A DNA stretch of 64,000 bases from Batillaria attramentaria (lineage: Eukaryota > Mollusca > Gastropoda > Batillariidae): contig JACVVK020000228.1 in the NCBI GenBank assembly GCA_018292915.2, forward strand, positions 222,001 to 286,000, read 5' to 3'. The notes beneath the pieces are model-generated. The model searched no databases. It was not told where the DNA came from and saw nothing but the letters and a program-made list of their open reading frames with translations. The number at the start of each line of letters is the position of its first letter. The stretch's first letter is position 1. The position numbers and the translations under genes were made by a program. Shown here in pieces: positions 21,770 to 33,012 of the stretch.

Positions 21770-22240
21770 CTGCTTGTATGACATAGACAGTTACCTCGGT
21801 AGTGGCAGTTCAGTTATATTTGTACATGCTGATATCGTGAGTGTCTGCATCTGTCCGAATAAGGTATAGATTGAAGTGTATACTGGATTTTGCAGGTTCC
21901 AGCATTGGACGTTGATATCCTTGTGTCTAAAACTGACATGGTCTATTATGGTGGGATACAGATTTATACGTACATTATGCTGATATTTACAGTTGGTATT
22001 TGTGTATGCATGTACTCTGTATATACTGAATGGCGTGCAGGTGTTCTAGTCACTGTGCTAGTAGTTATTTTGTATTATAGTTTGTACGCTTCTGAATCAT
22101 GTTAATGCATTAATATGTTAAAAGTTTCAGCTTCCTGCTGTGTACGGGACTATACCCCGGTGTGAGTGCCATCGGATCCATTGTCAAGGGTCGTCGGCCT
22201 AAACAATAAATTTTTGAGTCTTGAGTCTTGAGTCTCTGCA
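21312..22240. other. Microsatellites and 3' ends of retroelements
   Basis: A (CT)n tract lies at 21314-21367. AATAAACGTTTCAGTCAGTC with a (CAGT)n tail lies at about 21555-21592, another (CT)n at 21593-21618, and (TG)n at about 21716-21768. A sequence ends AATAAATTTT(GAGTCTT)n at about 22205-22240. The two tandem-repeat tails look like 3' ends of non-LTR or SINE elements. No coding frame is supported. Confidence 0.55.
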
Positions 22241-22243
22241 GTA

Positions 22244-24270
22244 TCTCTCCTTTATGTTACGTGCTTCCTACCTCCTTAACGATATCCATATGACTGACAA
22301 GAAGCCTCAGATAGTCTTATTACGGTTTTCGGAATTTGTGATACTGTAAATGTGCTGTCAACTTTTACCGGCTGTATTATTTAATACGAACAAAGTTCAA
22401 AGAAAACAATAGAAACATTTGGCAAGAAATCAGGACTATACCTAAACTATGACAAGACAGATGTACTATGGTTAGGCAGCAAAAAAAGCTCTAAAATTAA
22501 ATACCTACAACACCTTAAGTTAAATTGGAACCCAGAAAAAAATAAAATCCTGGGAATTTGGTTCACTAATGACCTACAGAACATGCACCACTTTAACTAT
22601 ACAGAAAAATACATTGAAATCAAAACTTTGATGAAAATTTGGCTTAAAAGACCTATAACACCACTAGGTAGAGTGGCAGTATTAAAATCATTGATACTGT
22701 CAAAGTTAAGTTACCTCTGGATGCTGCTCCCAAACCCCCCAGACCAGTATATATTAGATCTACAAAAGTTGTGTTTCAGATTTGTTTGGAATAAGAAACC
22801 AGATCGTATTAGTCGTAAGCTAGCAACTAAACAGGTCCAGAACGGTGGACTGGGCATACCAGACATTAAGCACTTCATTAAATCATTAAAGATCTCTTTG
22901 ATTAGAAAGCTTGGCACCTCCAACTACAAGTGGAAAGACATTGTAATGTTTGTATATCCTAGGTTAAAACACCTAAACAAATTGGGTCCAAACCTATATA
23001 AAAGCAGCCATTGGGATAATCTATTTTGGAGGGACACTATGTGCGCATACGAAGAATTCAGGCAAACAATAGTGTTAGATACACAAGAGGAACTGCTAGC
23101 AGAACCATTGTTTCTGAATGAGAATATCCAAGTTGGAGGGAAATGTATTTTCTATGCTAACTGGATGGAGAAAGGTGTGTGGAAGATTGGACATTTACTT
23201 GAGGAGGGTGGAAGTTTTTTGTCTTGTGCGCATTTCAAAACAAAATACTCACTTAGTACAGACTTTTTGACATACACAGGATGTATATATGCAGTTAGAA
23301 AATACATACACTCACTAAATGTAAATATTGAAAACAATATTTTTACAGATATACCAAAATCTTTGAAAAGAATTTACTCTGTACGCAAAGGATCAAAGCT
23401 GTACTATGAAACATTTATGGAAGACCACAAAATCCCAAAGTTTTGCACCAAATGGCAGACAAAACTCAACTCCCAACTAGACTGGATAGTAATTTTACGA
23501 AAAGTACAAAAAATTCAAGATAATTATTAAGTTAAAATGGCTCCAGTTAAGAATTGTCCATCGTATTTTAGGAACAAATATTGTATTGAAAGGGATGGGA
23601 ATAGAAAATAGTGAAATGTGTACATTTTGTAACAAACATAGAGAAACAATTGAACACATATTCTGGTACTGTCATAGGACAAACGCCATTTGGAAAGAAT
23701 TAGAAAATATAATCCATGAGAAATGTGGACATGTACAAGCTTTTACTTTTAATGAAAACATTGTACTGTTTGGATGTGATGCCAATTTTAAAACTGATCA
23801 GGTATTGGACCTTATTATACTTCTGGCAAAATCCTTCATTTTCAAATGTAAAACACAGAAACGAGATCTTAATATTGCATTGTTTAAAAAAGCATTGAAA
23901 GAGAGGTATGAAGTAGAAAAAATGAACGCAAATATGAAAATGGAGTATATGAGATTTTTCACCAACTGGACCTACTATACTGGCATGTTTCTTTGAAACA
24001 ATACTTTAAAAAAAGACCACTTATGCTAGACATAAATGTATGTGTATGCACGTCTGTGTACGTATGGTATGTGAATGTATAGAGGTGTGTGTAGCGTATG
24101 TGCTGTATGTAAGCATATAGATATGTATACTTTTGTCTGTGTCCTTACAGGTGCCAGTGTAAATATATACATCCATATGTAAAAAAAAAAAAAAAGTTCA
24201 AAGAAAATTTCAAACGATGATTTCTTAGATCGGAATGGGATTCATTGACAAATGCTCCAAACTAAACAAA
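22244..24270 (+). pseudogene. GPCR 3' relic split by a LINE
   Basis: Bases 22244-22406 correspond to the end of TM6 through TM7; the TM7 Trp codon is TGA and AVNFY is preserved, then TKFKE. The relic resumes after the LINE at 24193 with KFKENFK, a stop, FLRSE and a diverged tail. The two halves join in the same frame over the duplicated target, so this was one receptor copy before the insertion. It contains several stop codons and frame changes and cannot make a receptor. Confidence 0.8.
22407..24192 (+). mobile_element. 5'-truncated LINE (non-LTR retrotransposon)
   Basis: The insert opens inside the reverse transcriptase (GLYLNYDKTDVLWLG). It continues through ITPLGRVAVLKSLILSKL and NGGLGIPDIKHF, regions found after the RT core in L1/Tx1-type elements. 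One frame change lies near 23515. The last part ends with a zinc-binding CTFCNKHRETIEHIFWYCH, a Cys-Cys-His-Cys motif typical of these proteins. It ends in a poly(A) run, and a 15-bp target duplication (22392-22406 and 24193-24207) flanks it. Clade assignment is by resemblance only. Confidence 0.87.
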
Positions 24271-24504
24271 CAAACGAACCAGTAAGCCAACGAAACAAAT
24301 AAAAACAGCAACAACAAAGAAGACAACTCACCACTGAACGTTTCTGTTCAAACTGTTGTGTACAAACATTTAGTACGCTGGTCGTGAGCCGAAGCCTGTG
24401 TCTGGATGAACAGACCGCGCGGTGCTTTGAGCGTCTCCGAAGACAAATAGGCGACCATGCCATACAATACCATAGTTTTCTGCAACGGTATAATGATATT
24501 ATGA

Positions 24505-24620
24505 GCACCTGACAAAAAATACTGATGATCTTAGTATCGAGTACGAGTATAAGTGAATAATTCAACCAATAAAATACAGGCTGAATATACAATTCGTAGA
24601 ATTTCTTGTTGTGGAGAACG

Positions 24621-24671
<51 letters not shown>

Positions 24672-24750
24672 TGTGCGTGCGTGTGCGTGCGCGCGTGTAC
24701 TTGCTCGTACAAAGTGCTCAGTCGTAAAATATCCTTGGGAACATAATATG
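24505..24750 (+). repeat. TG-linked duplicated flank, copy 2
   Basis: AATTTCTTGTTGTGGAGAAC, a (TG)n tract (about 24622-24686) and AAGTGCTCAGTCGTA match the flank at 26875-27180. It runs directly into the receptor relic at 24751, so the joint between repeat and gene is a deletion point. Confidence 0.65.
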
Positions 24751-25126
24751 CATGAAGTGTCGTCTATTACAGTCACATTGGTGTTTTTTTCCGTAACATT
24801 TCTAATCCTAACTGTTCCATATGCCATGTTCCTTATGTACTCTGGATATTTGCTTTCAAGTAAAAGTCTACAGGACGATTTGTTAAGAGCTGTGAGATAT
24901 TTTCTGAACACCTTGTTCAGTACCATGTGGTACTGTAACAGCGCTGTCAGTTTTTATCTGTATTGTTTGACGGGAAAAGTTCAGGGAAAAATTTGAACAA
25001 TTATTCTGTCCATGTGAAAAACAGCCATTCAGAGAACGGGGTTCATCGACAAATGGTACTCACCTCAGCAACATGTCTAAGAGTCAAGATGCCAGGGTTA
25101 TTGAATCGGGGAATGACGACTTCTAA
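24751..25126 (+). pseudogene. GPCR 3' half (TM6 to tail)
   Basis: The piece begins at VSSITVTLV before TM6, then TVPYAMFL, DDLLRAVRYF, MWYCNSAVSFYLYCL and LTG. A two-base deletion near 24975 changes frame before KFREKFEQLF. The tail ends SGNDDF at TAA 25124-25126. TM1-TM5 are absent. It shows how the third extracellular loop reads when undamaged (SSKSLQDDLLRAV), which helps locate the frameshifts in the two larger genes. Confidence 0.82.
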
Positions 25127-25133
25127 TGACTCC

Positions 25134-25136
25134 ATA

Positions 25137-25189
<53 letters not shown>

Positions 25190-25192
25190 CGA
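25134..25192. repeat. (CT)n then (CG)n tract
   Basis: A CT run passes into an alternating CG run. It directly follows the receptor stop codon, as a CT tract does after 21307. Confidence 0.95.
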
Positions 25193-25394
25193 ACTTTGCC
25201 TCACAACTCATCTTTTCTCACATTTTTCTTCACGATAAAACTCCAGAAATTTCTCAGTTACCTTTTTGGTTGTGTTATACAAATGCGCAGGAACTGTTTC
25301 TTTGCAACACTTTTTCACCGCCATCGCAACAGCAGTGTTAATTAATGTGCATTGTGTCAAAACATATTGAGAACTAGCTGGTGTACCCCGCATC

Positions 25395-26025
25395 GAAGAA
25401 TCTGTTATTTGTCCACATCGAGTGAAAGTGACTTATACGCGAAAAAAAAAAAATCACAAATATTCATAATGACGATATCCGTATTGTGCTGTATACTTTA
25501 TCACCATCTTTTGTATGGAAAGGCTTTGAATTACACAAACAACACTGTAGTGTTTTGTACAGCTGGGGGTTGATGTAGACCAACTTTTATGTATCACGTT
25601 TGGTCGCTGGTTGATCTTCTCATTTCTCCTCTTACTCCATTCATTGTTCTCGCTATGAACAACGCAGAAATTTACGGAAATTGACGGTATCTGTGCGAGA
25701 AGCCAGCAGAAACTTGCCAACAGGTCATTCAGAACAAAGGTATGCATGCAATAGGAAAGTATCTTCTGTAAGAGTTACTTTGGTGGTCCTATCTGTGACG
25801 TATGTAATCGTTACCGGTCTCTATACCGTGTATCTTCTATATTATGCTGCATACTTTCTTCCTAGTAAGGAAAACGCTCTGTCCCAAGCAGTCAGATATT
25901 TACTTTCTAGTTTGGTCAGTTGTGTGTGGTATTGTAACAGTGCTGCTAATTTTACCTGAATTGTTTGACGGGAACAAAGGGCAGGAAACATTTGAAAGAA
26001 CTATTCTGTGGATCCACAAAGCAGT
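25395..26025 (+). pseudogene. GPCR relic, TM3 end to tail
   Basis: It starts at SVICPHRVKV (second intracellular loop) and keeps TM4, the ECL2 NNTVVFC, part of TM5, LTVSVREAS, RKVSSVRVTLVVLSVT and WYCNSAANF. At least three frame breaks and in-frame stops are visible, including a long A-run near 25442 and a stop just after the TM7 Asn. TM1-TM3 are missing. Confidence 0.82.
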
Positions 26026-26874
26026 ACTGTGTCATTCACATGGGAATTCGGAACGTCCTTTTGTCATGTCCAATATGCTCTGCGGCAGTCCCCTTTTTTA
26101 TTTTCTATTCCACCCAAGATTCTCGACAATGTACTTGCCTGTGTGTTCTTGAATACAACAGCACATACGTCGGTTTTGCCTCGCCGTGTGCATGATGTCG
26201 ATCGACACAGTAGTACTTTGTCAGCCTAGTCCCTGGTAGTTGCTGTTCACAGCGCAAGGTTTCGATTTCTATCATGAGATATTCTCTGTGCGCGCAAAGC
26301 CTCTTGGTGATGTTATCCGCGGTTGGAAGATTAATTTTGAACGAATGTAGTGGTGAATTGTTTCTCCATCCCAGCAGAGTTGCCACAGAGCTATCACCAA
26401 TAGCGCAGATTCAGAAAATGAATGAGTCCACTTCTGTCGATCAAAAGGGTGAACCCCCAGAATTCAGCCACTCGTGCCCTGCGGCATAATGAGCACACCA
26501 CATGGCATGGTCTGGCAAACGTGTTGCCAGACACATTGCAACGAGGGAAGCACAGTCATGCTGTTTGATATGACTGCAACATGGAAAGAAATCTGTAAAT
26601 CCCCTGACGTCATTTGAGGGAAAAGATCATTACGTCAGTCTCTTTCATCCTGAGATCACCCCTTTTCCCCCATGCAATTGTTTCATGGACTTACTGTGTT
26701 TTGCCAATGCACGACCCAGTAAAGGGCTTTAGCCTGAGGGCTTGCCGAATGGGGACCAATTGATGGACCAAACAAGACTCTCAAATATTTAGACACTTTT
26801 CATCCTATAAACGTGTGTTTGTAGTTACTTTAGCTATTCTAGAAACTCAAAAACAGCTTCTTCACTAAACAAGC
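26026..26874. other. No supported gene
   Basis: Short overlapping frames without domains; no repeat or terminal signature was recognised. Confidence 0.5.
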
Positions 26875-26992
26875 CGTTTAACTGTAATAGTTCGGAGCAT
26901 CTGACGAAATTACTGACAATGCGTGCATGTATTCTAAATCAACAGGAAAACAAATAAAGGATGACGGTAAATTTCTTGTTGTGAGAAACGGA

Positions 26993-27073
<81 letters not shown>

Positions 27074-27180
27074 ACACGTACGAAGTGCTCAGTCGTATAA
27101 TATCTGGAAACATAAACATGGTCATGTACCAGGAAACAGGCAAACTACTACAAGTTTATGTGCACCTTTTTAACTGTGCA
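26875..27180 (+). repeat. TG-linked duplicated flank, copy 3
   Basis: ATTACTGACAATGC, TTTCTTGTTGTGAGAAACGG, (TG)n (about 26995-27071), GAAACATAAACATGGTCATG and CAAACTACTAC match copies 1 and 2. Confidence 0.7.
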
Positions 27181-27284
27181 TCCCTCTAAATCATCAAATA
27201 TAATGTCATCAATTTCACCCAAAGTTTTAGGGAATGTACTTATTTCTGACAGATGGGAATAATCAATAACAGAAACAGAACTTC

Positions 27285-27346
<62 letters not shown>

Positions 27347-27482
27347 CTAACGCATGGTAAGGATAGTTTTTTGTGACTTCATTCACCTTTATAATCTGCC
27401 ATACCGCCATTGTCCGCGAAACTGTTTTAGCAATGGACGATGGTGAGTCTTCTGCACATCTCTGACACTCTTTTCCATCTAA
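27285..27482 (+). repeat. (CA)n and CA-linked repeat, copy 4
   Basis: A CA tract (27288-27343) is followed by GAGCTAACGC, TTCACCTTTATAATCTGCC, TGGTGAGTCTTCTG and CATCTCTGACACTC. Confidence 0.7.
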
Positions 27483-28227
27483 CTTTCACGACTAGTGGGA
27501 TCACTTAAAAGTGATAGGAAATGTGTCGTGTACAGTCAGTGAAGTCTGCCTGAACTGGACATGTCAAACTGAATATAGATTTTAGTTGGGTCTCTGACAC
27601 AGCATCAGCTCTTCAAGAACTAGAGAGGCAAAATCCTCCATGGCTCCCTTGTGACACAGGTCAAGGTCATTCACAAGAGTATGTTTGTAAAGCTTTTATC
27701 ACTATCCATTATCATGCCAAGTAAAGTGTCTCTGGCGCTCTGAGTTCATGGCAATAATTATTACAATTTTCCCTGAAACAGTTTGTATGGCCTTGACCTT
27801 AGGTCAAGGTCAGTCAAATGAGATCTCATCAATGTCTATCATTATGCCAAGTTTGATGCCTCTAGTATTTGTAGTTCCTCCAAAAACGTAATGCCAAAAA
27901 CCACGACGTACTACTGTACCAGCAACCGGGGCAATAAACCAGTACACAACAATGTCAAAAGTTAATATGGTATTTATAGTATTTGAAAAGCTAAATGTTT
28001 TGTCACAGCCTGCATCTCTTTTTTTCCAGATGTAAACAGGGAAGGAGAAATAACATCAAGATTGTTTTCATAATTTCTGCTTGACGAAACTTTTGACATT
28101 CTGCATCGATAGTGTCAAAGCAATTATTAGGTAAAGTGTGTCGCTACAGTCAAGATAATTATTACGTCTGTACCCGAAAATTGCTTTTCTTCTGCAAACG
28201 TAAAGTGCGTTTCTTGTGCGTTTCAAA
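27483..28227. other. Upstream region of the third GPCR
   Basis: No gene is supported. AGGTCAAGGTCA-like steps occur near 27660 and 27800; I do not assign them a role. Confidence 0.45.
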
Positions 28228-29384
28228 ATGGATCTGTCTCTTGAAAACGGAACTGTGAACACTACTCTTTCCGAGTCTAACGTTCTGAATGTTGACGATG
28301 AAAGTAGTGACCTGGTGAGAACTCTTAACAACGCTCGGGACATGATCGTTCTGATTCTGTCACCACTGATTATAGTTCTTGGCACGTTTGGAAACATAAT
28401 GATCATCGTGATTCTGAACAGAATGAGGTCAAGTGGATCAGCACTGAATGTCTTCTTTCTCGTCCTCGCCATGTCTGACACGTGTCTGTTGTATACTGGG
28501 TCGTTTCAGGCTTTCTTGTATCTTGCAGTTGGTACAGACATAACAAAATTGAGCCGTTTTTCATGTAAAATGACATTATTTACAGTTTACACAGCAACTG
28601 TTTTGTCTGCATGGCTACTTGTTGCTATGACGGCACAGAGAGCAGCATCTGTTATCTGGCCACATCGAGTGAAAGTAATTTGTACGCGAAAGAAATCACA
28701 CATATATGCAGCGACAATCACCATATTTATTTGCCTGCTCCATTCTCATCTTCTATATGGATTCGATATAAAATATAAAAACAACAGCACAGCAGTAACT
28801 TGTGGCATTTCGGCTGATGAATACCGATTTTTCATGGACAATATTTGGTCTCTAGTCGATCTTCTTATTTCTTCTTTTATTCCTTTCATTTTTCTGGCTG
28901 TAAACAACGTTGTCTTGATATGGAGATTGAGGGTATCTGTGCGAGAAGCCAACATGAACTTGTCGACAGGTCATCCAGAGCGAGGGTCTGAACGTACAAA
29001 GAGAGTGTCGTCCATTACAATTACTCTGGTGGTCCTATCTATCACATTTCTAATCCTTTCCGGTCCGTATGCCATGTTTCTCCTTTACTTTGCATATATT
29101 TCCTTACTCGTGAAAGTTTGCGAGATGATGATTTGCTTAAAGCACTCACAAACTTTCTCAGGAGGTTTTTTAGTATGATGTGGTATTGTAACAGCGCTGT
29201 CAACTTTTACCTGTATTGCTTGACGGGAACAAAGTTCAGGGAAAGTTTTAAACAATTATTTCTTAGATCTAAAAAACAACCAACCAGACCGAAACCGGAT
29301 TCATCAACATATGGCACCCAGCTCAGTTGTATATTGAACAGTCAAGGTGTCATCGTTACCAAATCAGAGAATGACGAATTCTAA
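28228..29384 (+). CDS. Rhodopsin-like GPCR, full length but with one frameshift
   Basis: The start is ATG 28228 (MDLSLENGT, with an N-glycosylation site). The order is GTFGN in TM1, AMSD in TM2, FSCKM before TM3, MTAQRAAS in place of DRY, ICLLHSHLLYG in TM4, TM5, SSITITLVVLSITF and SGPY in TM6, and NSAVNFYLYCLTG in TM7. The tail ends TKSENDEF at 29381. One base is missing at the AAA run near 29113-29115 (LLVK before, SLRDDDLLKAL after), again in the third extracellular loop. Compared with the 24.8-kb relic, adding one A restores the loop. Either a recent inactivation or a sequence error would explain it. Confidence 0.82.
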
Positions 29385-29638
29385 GTACTCCCAGTTTCCA
29401 CTTCGTAAAGTAGAGAGGCAGAGGTGTCTTTGGCTCACAGCATACACAGACTCAAGCCAAAGGAGCTTGAAACAATACAGGTAACCTCTGACATGACATT
29501 CATGTATACTTCCTATTCACAGGCACTGCCCCTATAATGGATATGAGCTTGTGATCTAATTACTGACAATGCCTGTATTGAGTTTATGGATTTAATCAAA
29601 GAATACAGTCTAATATAAATGTCATACGTTGATTTTAT

Positions 29639-29685
<47 letters not shown>

Positions 29686-29863
29686 TGAAAAACTGTATAT
29701 CATTGTGGAAGTTGAATGTAAATATATCATAAACAACAACAGCTCTGGAATTGATTAAGAAACTTTATATGAAAATGTATACTATTATCTTCCGTGTCAC
29801 CCGAAAAATATTTATGTTTCTCCAGACCGTAAATAGATCAAGCTAAACACATTCTATATCTGC
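29385..29863. other. Intergenic between the GPCR cluster and the - strand receptor
   Basis: TTACTGACAATGCCTGTATT and a (TG)n tract (29641-29682) form a fourth, partial TG-linked flank. The 3' untranslated region of the minus-strand gene ending at 29864 must lie here; no clear AATAAA was placed. Confidence 0.5.
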
Positions 29864-30024
29864 TTAGACCTCGGACTCGGGTCGATCGTCTTCCATTTTC
29901 ATCACGTCATCTAGGTCCGCGGTGGGGTTTGCGCTGCCTTGGCAACTTCCTCTCTGCAAAAGTCTGTAGTAGGGGTTTTCTTCAGCTTCGCTTTTCCCTT
30001 GCTTTGGATGCTGATACCGTTCTC
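29864..30024 (-). CDS. Terminal coding exon of composite receptor: cytoplasmic tail with NPYY
   Basis: On the minus strand the acceptor CACCACACAG is at 30025-30034, and the exon reads 53 codons to TAA at 29864-29866. The phase-1 start joins the G that ends the transmembrane exon, giving RRKGERYQHPKQGK without a break. The tail contains ENPYYRLL, which fits the NPxY sorting and endocytosis signal of LDL-receptor relatives, plus acidic runs (DLDDVMKMEDD) and a final ESEV resembling a PDZ ligand. About 55 cytoplasmic residues is short for a signalling receptor. Function in uptake is inference from NPxY. Confidence 0.72.
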
Positions 30025-30239
30025 CTGTGTGGTGAGAGAAACATGTACAGGAGTTGAGTATATGGCTAAACCAACTAAAACAAACCAAACCAAAGCAAAC
30101 CGACCCCCCCCCCCCCCCCCCAAAGAAAAGAGAGAAAAAAAAACCCAACAACAAAAATCCGAAACGAAAACAACAACAACCGAAACCGAAACCAAAACCA
30201 ACCAAACTGGTTAACACCCTCGCCACTCCCATACCCTCT

Positions 30240-30660
30240 CCCATATAATAATAATAATAATAATAATAATAAGTATTGTATGGGCGCTTTACGCAATTTT
30301 ATGAGTCGGCTCAAAGCGCCGCGAACTGAACCCAACACGCACGCTCACGTGAATCACACGCATTCTCTCACACACTGGACATAAACACATTACAATCACG
30401 TGGTGCGAAGGGTCATATCAGCTATTTAAATTTCGGAAGTTTACATTGCATCCAGTTTACAAATTTGGTGGGCTGAACATTTCCAAAGCAGAGGCGAAGG
30501 AAGCCGGGTTACCTGGAGAGAACCCCCGACGATCGGCCCGAATGAACGGTGCCACATACGAGAAGGAAAAATTCTTTGCACCGAGTGCGAGTCGAACCCA
30601 TGACCTCTCGCATTGGTGACAATTAAGTCTCTTAACCAGTAGACCACCGAGATATATCCA
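30240..30660 (-). mobile_element. SINE family C with (AAT)n tail
   Basis: On the minus strand the tRNA-like head reads GGTCTACTGGTTAAGAGACT and GGTTCGACTCGC (B box). The body follows with CGTTCATTCGGGCC, TTCACGTGAGCGTGCG and AAGCGCCCATACAATACT, ending in a trinucleotide repeat. It shares its body with 45290-45615 and 63090-63340. It lies in the intron between the last two exons of the composite receptor. Confidence 0.65.
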
Positions 30661-30670
30661 GCACACCCAC

Positions 30671-30790
30671 CCTTCCGGCGCAAGATGATGACCACAACGA
30701 CGATGAGGACCCCAGTGCCGCCAGCAGCACCGCCGATAACTGCCACAGGCAGGCCATCCTGCTTGTCTGCACTCGACTTCCCGTACTCAC
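30671..30790 (-). CDS. Transmembrane exon of composite receptor
   Basis: This 120-base exon is phase 1 at both ends, with acceptor CCCACAG and donor GTGGGT. It encodes a polar stretch (EYGKSSADKQDG), then a single membrane span (LPVAVIGGAAGG... LIVVVVIIL) and a basic stop-transfer RRKG. It fits between the last Ig exon (34008) and the tail exon (29864). Its first six bases, GTGAGT, form a perfect donor directly after the acceptor AG, so skipping or two-step splicing is possible. Skipping would give a soluble or tail-shifted product; that is inference. Confidence 0.72.
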
Positions 30791-30823
30791 CTGTGGGTTT
30801 TTGAGAAGTAGCACGTCACTATA

Positions 30824-31149
30824 CAGTGAAGTCCGGATGTAGTGATAGCCCTCGGGACCAAATTTTTTTTATCACTACATCCGGACTATTACTACATCCG
30901 GATGTCCGGTTATAGTGATATTTTTGTAGGTTTTATCACTACATCCGGCCAATCGCTTGTAGTTGTAGTGATATCTTCAAAGCTTTTATTGCCACATGCG
31001 GCGGCACATTTGGTAAACTAGCCTCAAGGCAGTAATAAGGTGATTTTGGAACCACTATTGATTTCGTTTTGTGACGTTTCTTCTGTCGTCTTTGTCAGGC
31101 TTGCAAATGTCCTGTGTTAACCTACCCCCGTCCTAGCAGTTCAACAGCC

Positions 31150-31231
<82 letters not shown>

Positions 31232-31238
31232 CGTGTTT

Positions 31239-31290
<52 letters not shown>

Positions 31291-31375
31291 CAATGAATCA
31301 ATGAAGCTTTATTTCTCAACGGTAAAGATATTGACATTGTTGTCCACATAGTCATTTTACGTATCTGCCGTTAAG

Positions 31376-31431
<56 letters not shown>

Positions 31432-32211
31432 GCCACTTAGAAATACGGGTTAAATGAAAAATCGTCAGATTTTTTAGGAATGAAATTTAGTCTTTAATCA
31501 GCTTTGAAGATATCACTTGCTCGCCATTTTGGTAAAGGGAGATTACTCTCGAACATTATTACTACAGCCGGACTTTAGCTTCCGCGGGACTTGAAAATAG
31601 TATCACTACAAGCGGACTATCACTATATCCGGCCTGAAAAATATCACTACAACCGGACTAAGTTAACAAAGAACATGAACAACTGGGACCGGGACCAAGA
31701 AATTCTATTACTACAGCCGGACTATCACTACAGTGGACGCCGGATATAAGCAACTCGGATATAAGAAAACTCGGTTATTGCCAACGAATTTTTTCCCCCC
31801 GGCCAAACTCTTCTTTATTATGTATTACAAAAACTCGGATACAAGAAACTCGCTTATAAGAAAACTCGGTTTTAGGAAAGCAAATTTCTTGTCCCGCTTG
31901 ATACAAAAACTCGGATATAAGAAACCGAAAGTACATTTCCAAGAACATTTCACTCATTGTAAGAAACCGAAACTACATTTCCAAGAAAATTTCACTCATT
32001 CTAAGAAAACAGGTCAGGTCTGACGTCACTTAGGACAGGTACATGATGGCGCATGATTTTCTTTTCTTGAATTGGTTCTTTACCATTGTGTTCCGTGCAA
32101 AATTGAATGTTGGCAAGAAGAAAAAATACGAGATGCATTTTTGTTGTTCTATTGTTATATGTTGTTTTTATTATTATTTTGTTTTTTTGCCTGATTGGGA
32201 GCTCAGTCTCT

Positions 32212-32247
<36 letters not shown>

Positions 32248-33012
32248 GTCTGTCTCTGTCTACAGGGCTCGCGTTAAGGAGAAATAAACTATCAGTATTA
32301 GACTAACTGTTGATCAATTCCTTTCTTTGACAATATACGTGGTCCATCTTTCCTCCATCCCCCTTCCCCCTCCCAACAGAAAAAAAAGCTAATTTGCAGC
32401 TTTTTTCAGCCAAATTAGACACGGAAAGCATCGCATATCATACTCTAATGGGACGAGTGTTTTTTTATAGATCAAAAGTTGATACATAATGCACTTTTAA
32501 TATATCCTATAAATACAAGAGAATTCTCTCTCTCTCTCTCTCTCTCTCCCCCTTAGTTCTTTTTTGTTTGTTTGTTTGGTTGGTTGGTTGGTTGGTTTGG
32601 TTGTTATTTTTTTCTTTTTGTTTTGTTTTTTTCTTACCACATGACCGCCAGCGCTACAGTTGGGAAGCAAAAACAGTATTTTCATGTTCAAACAAAAAAA
32701 TCTGACATTGAAGGACACAAGCGCACTGGTGTATATTAACTCTACACATATATATTCTGTGCAGGTCTTTAAGAGAAACCAGATATTTCTTAATTTAATG
32801 CAAAACATACACGAACTGAGAAAAACGAAATGTTTTAAACCTTTTTTTCACTGAACTCGGTTATAAGAAATATTTTTCAAAATACTTTCTTATATCCGAC
32901 TTTCAGATATAAGAAAACTCGGATATAAGAAACCAAAAAATTCACCCCCCTCGAGTTTCTTATAACCGGCGTATACTGTACATGGGTCTATCACTACAGC
33001 CGGACTTCACTA
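30824..33012. mobile_element. Pogo-like element (outer of a nested pair)
   Basis: The left end CAGTGAAGTCCGGATGTAG and the right end CTACAGCCGGACTTCACTA are inverted repeats flanked by TA. Subterminal (T)ATCACTAC(A)(T/G)CCGGAC steps repeat several times in both orientations, a pattern seen in pogo/Tigger elements. No transposase is seen. It lies 34 bases upstream (transcript sense) of the transmembrane exon and contains another element at 31731-32978, plus long (TG)n and (GA)n tracts. Confidence 0.75.
31731..32978. mobile_element. Pogo-like element (inner, nested)
   Basis: The ends CAGTGGACGCCGGATATAAG and, read inward on the other strand, CAGTATACGCCGGTTATAAG are inverted repeats. TA is duplicated at 31729-31730 and 32979-32980. 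CTCGG(A/T)TATAAGAAA steps repeat inside both ends. It interrupts the outer element's right subterminal region, so it is younger. Confidence 0.78.
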
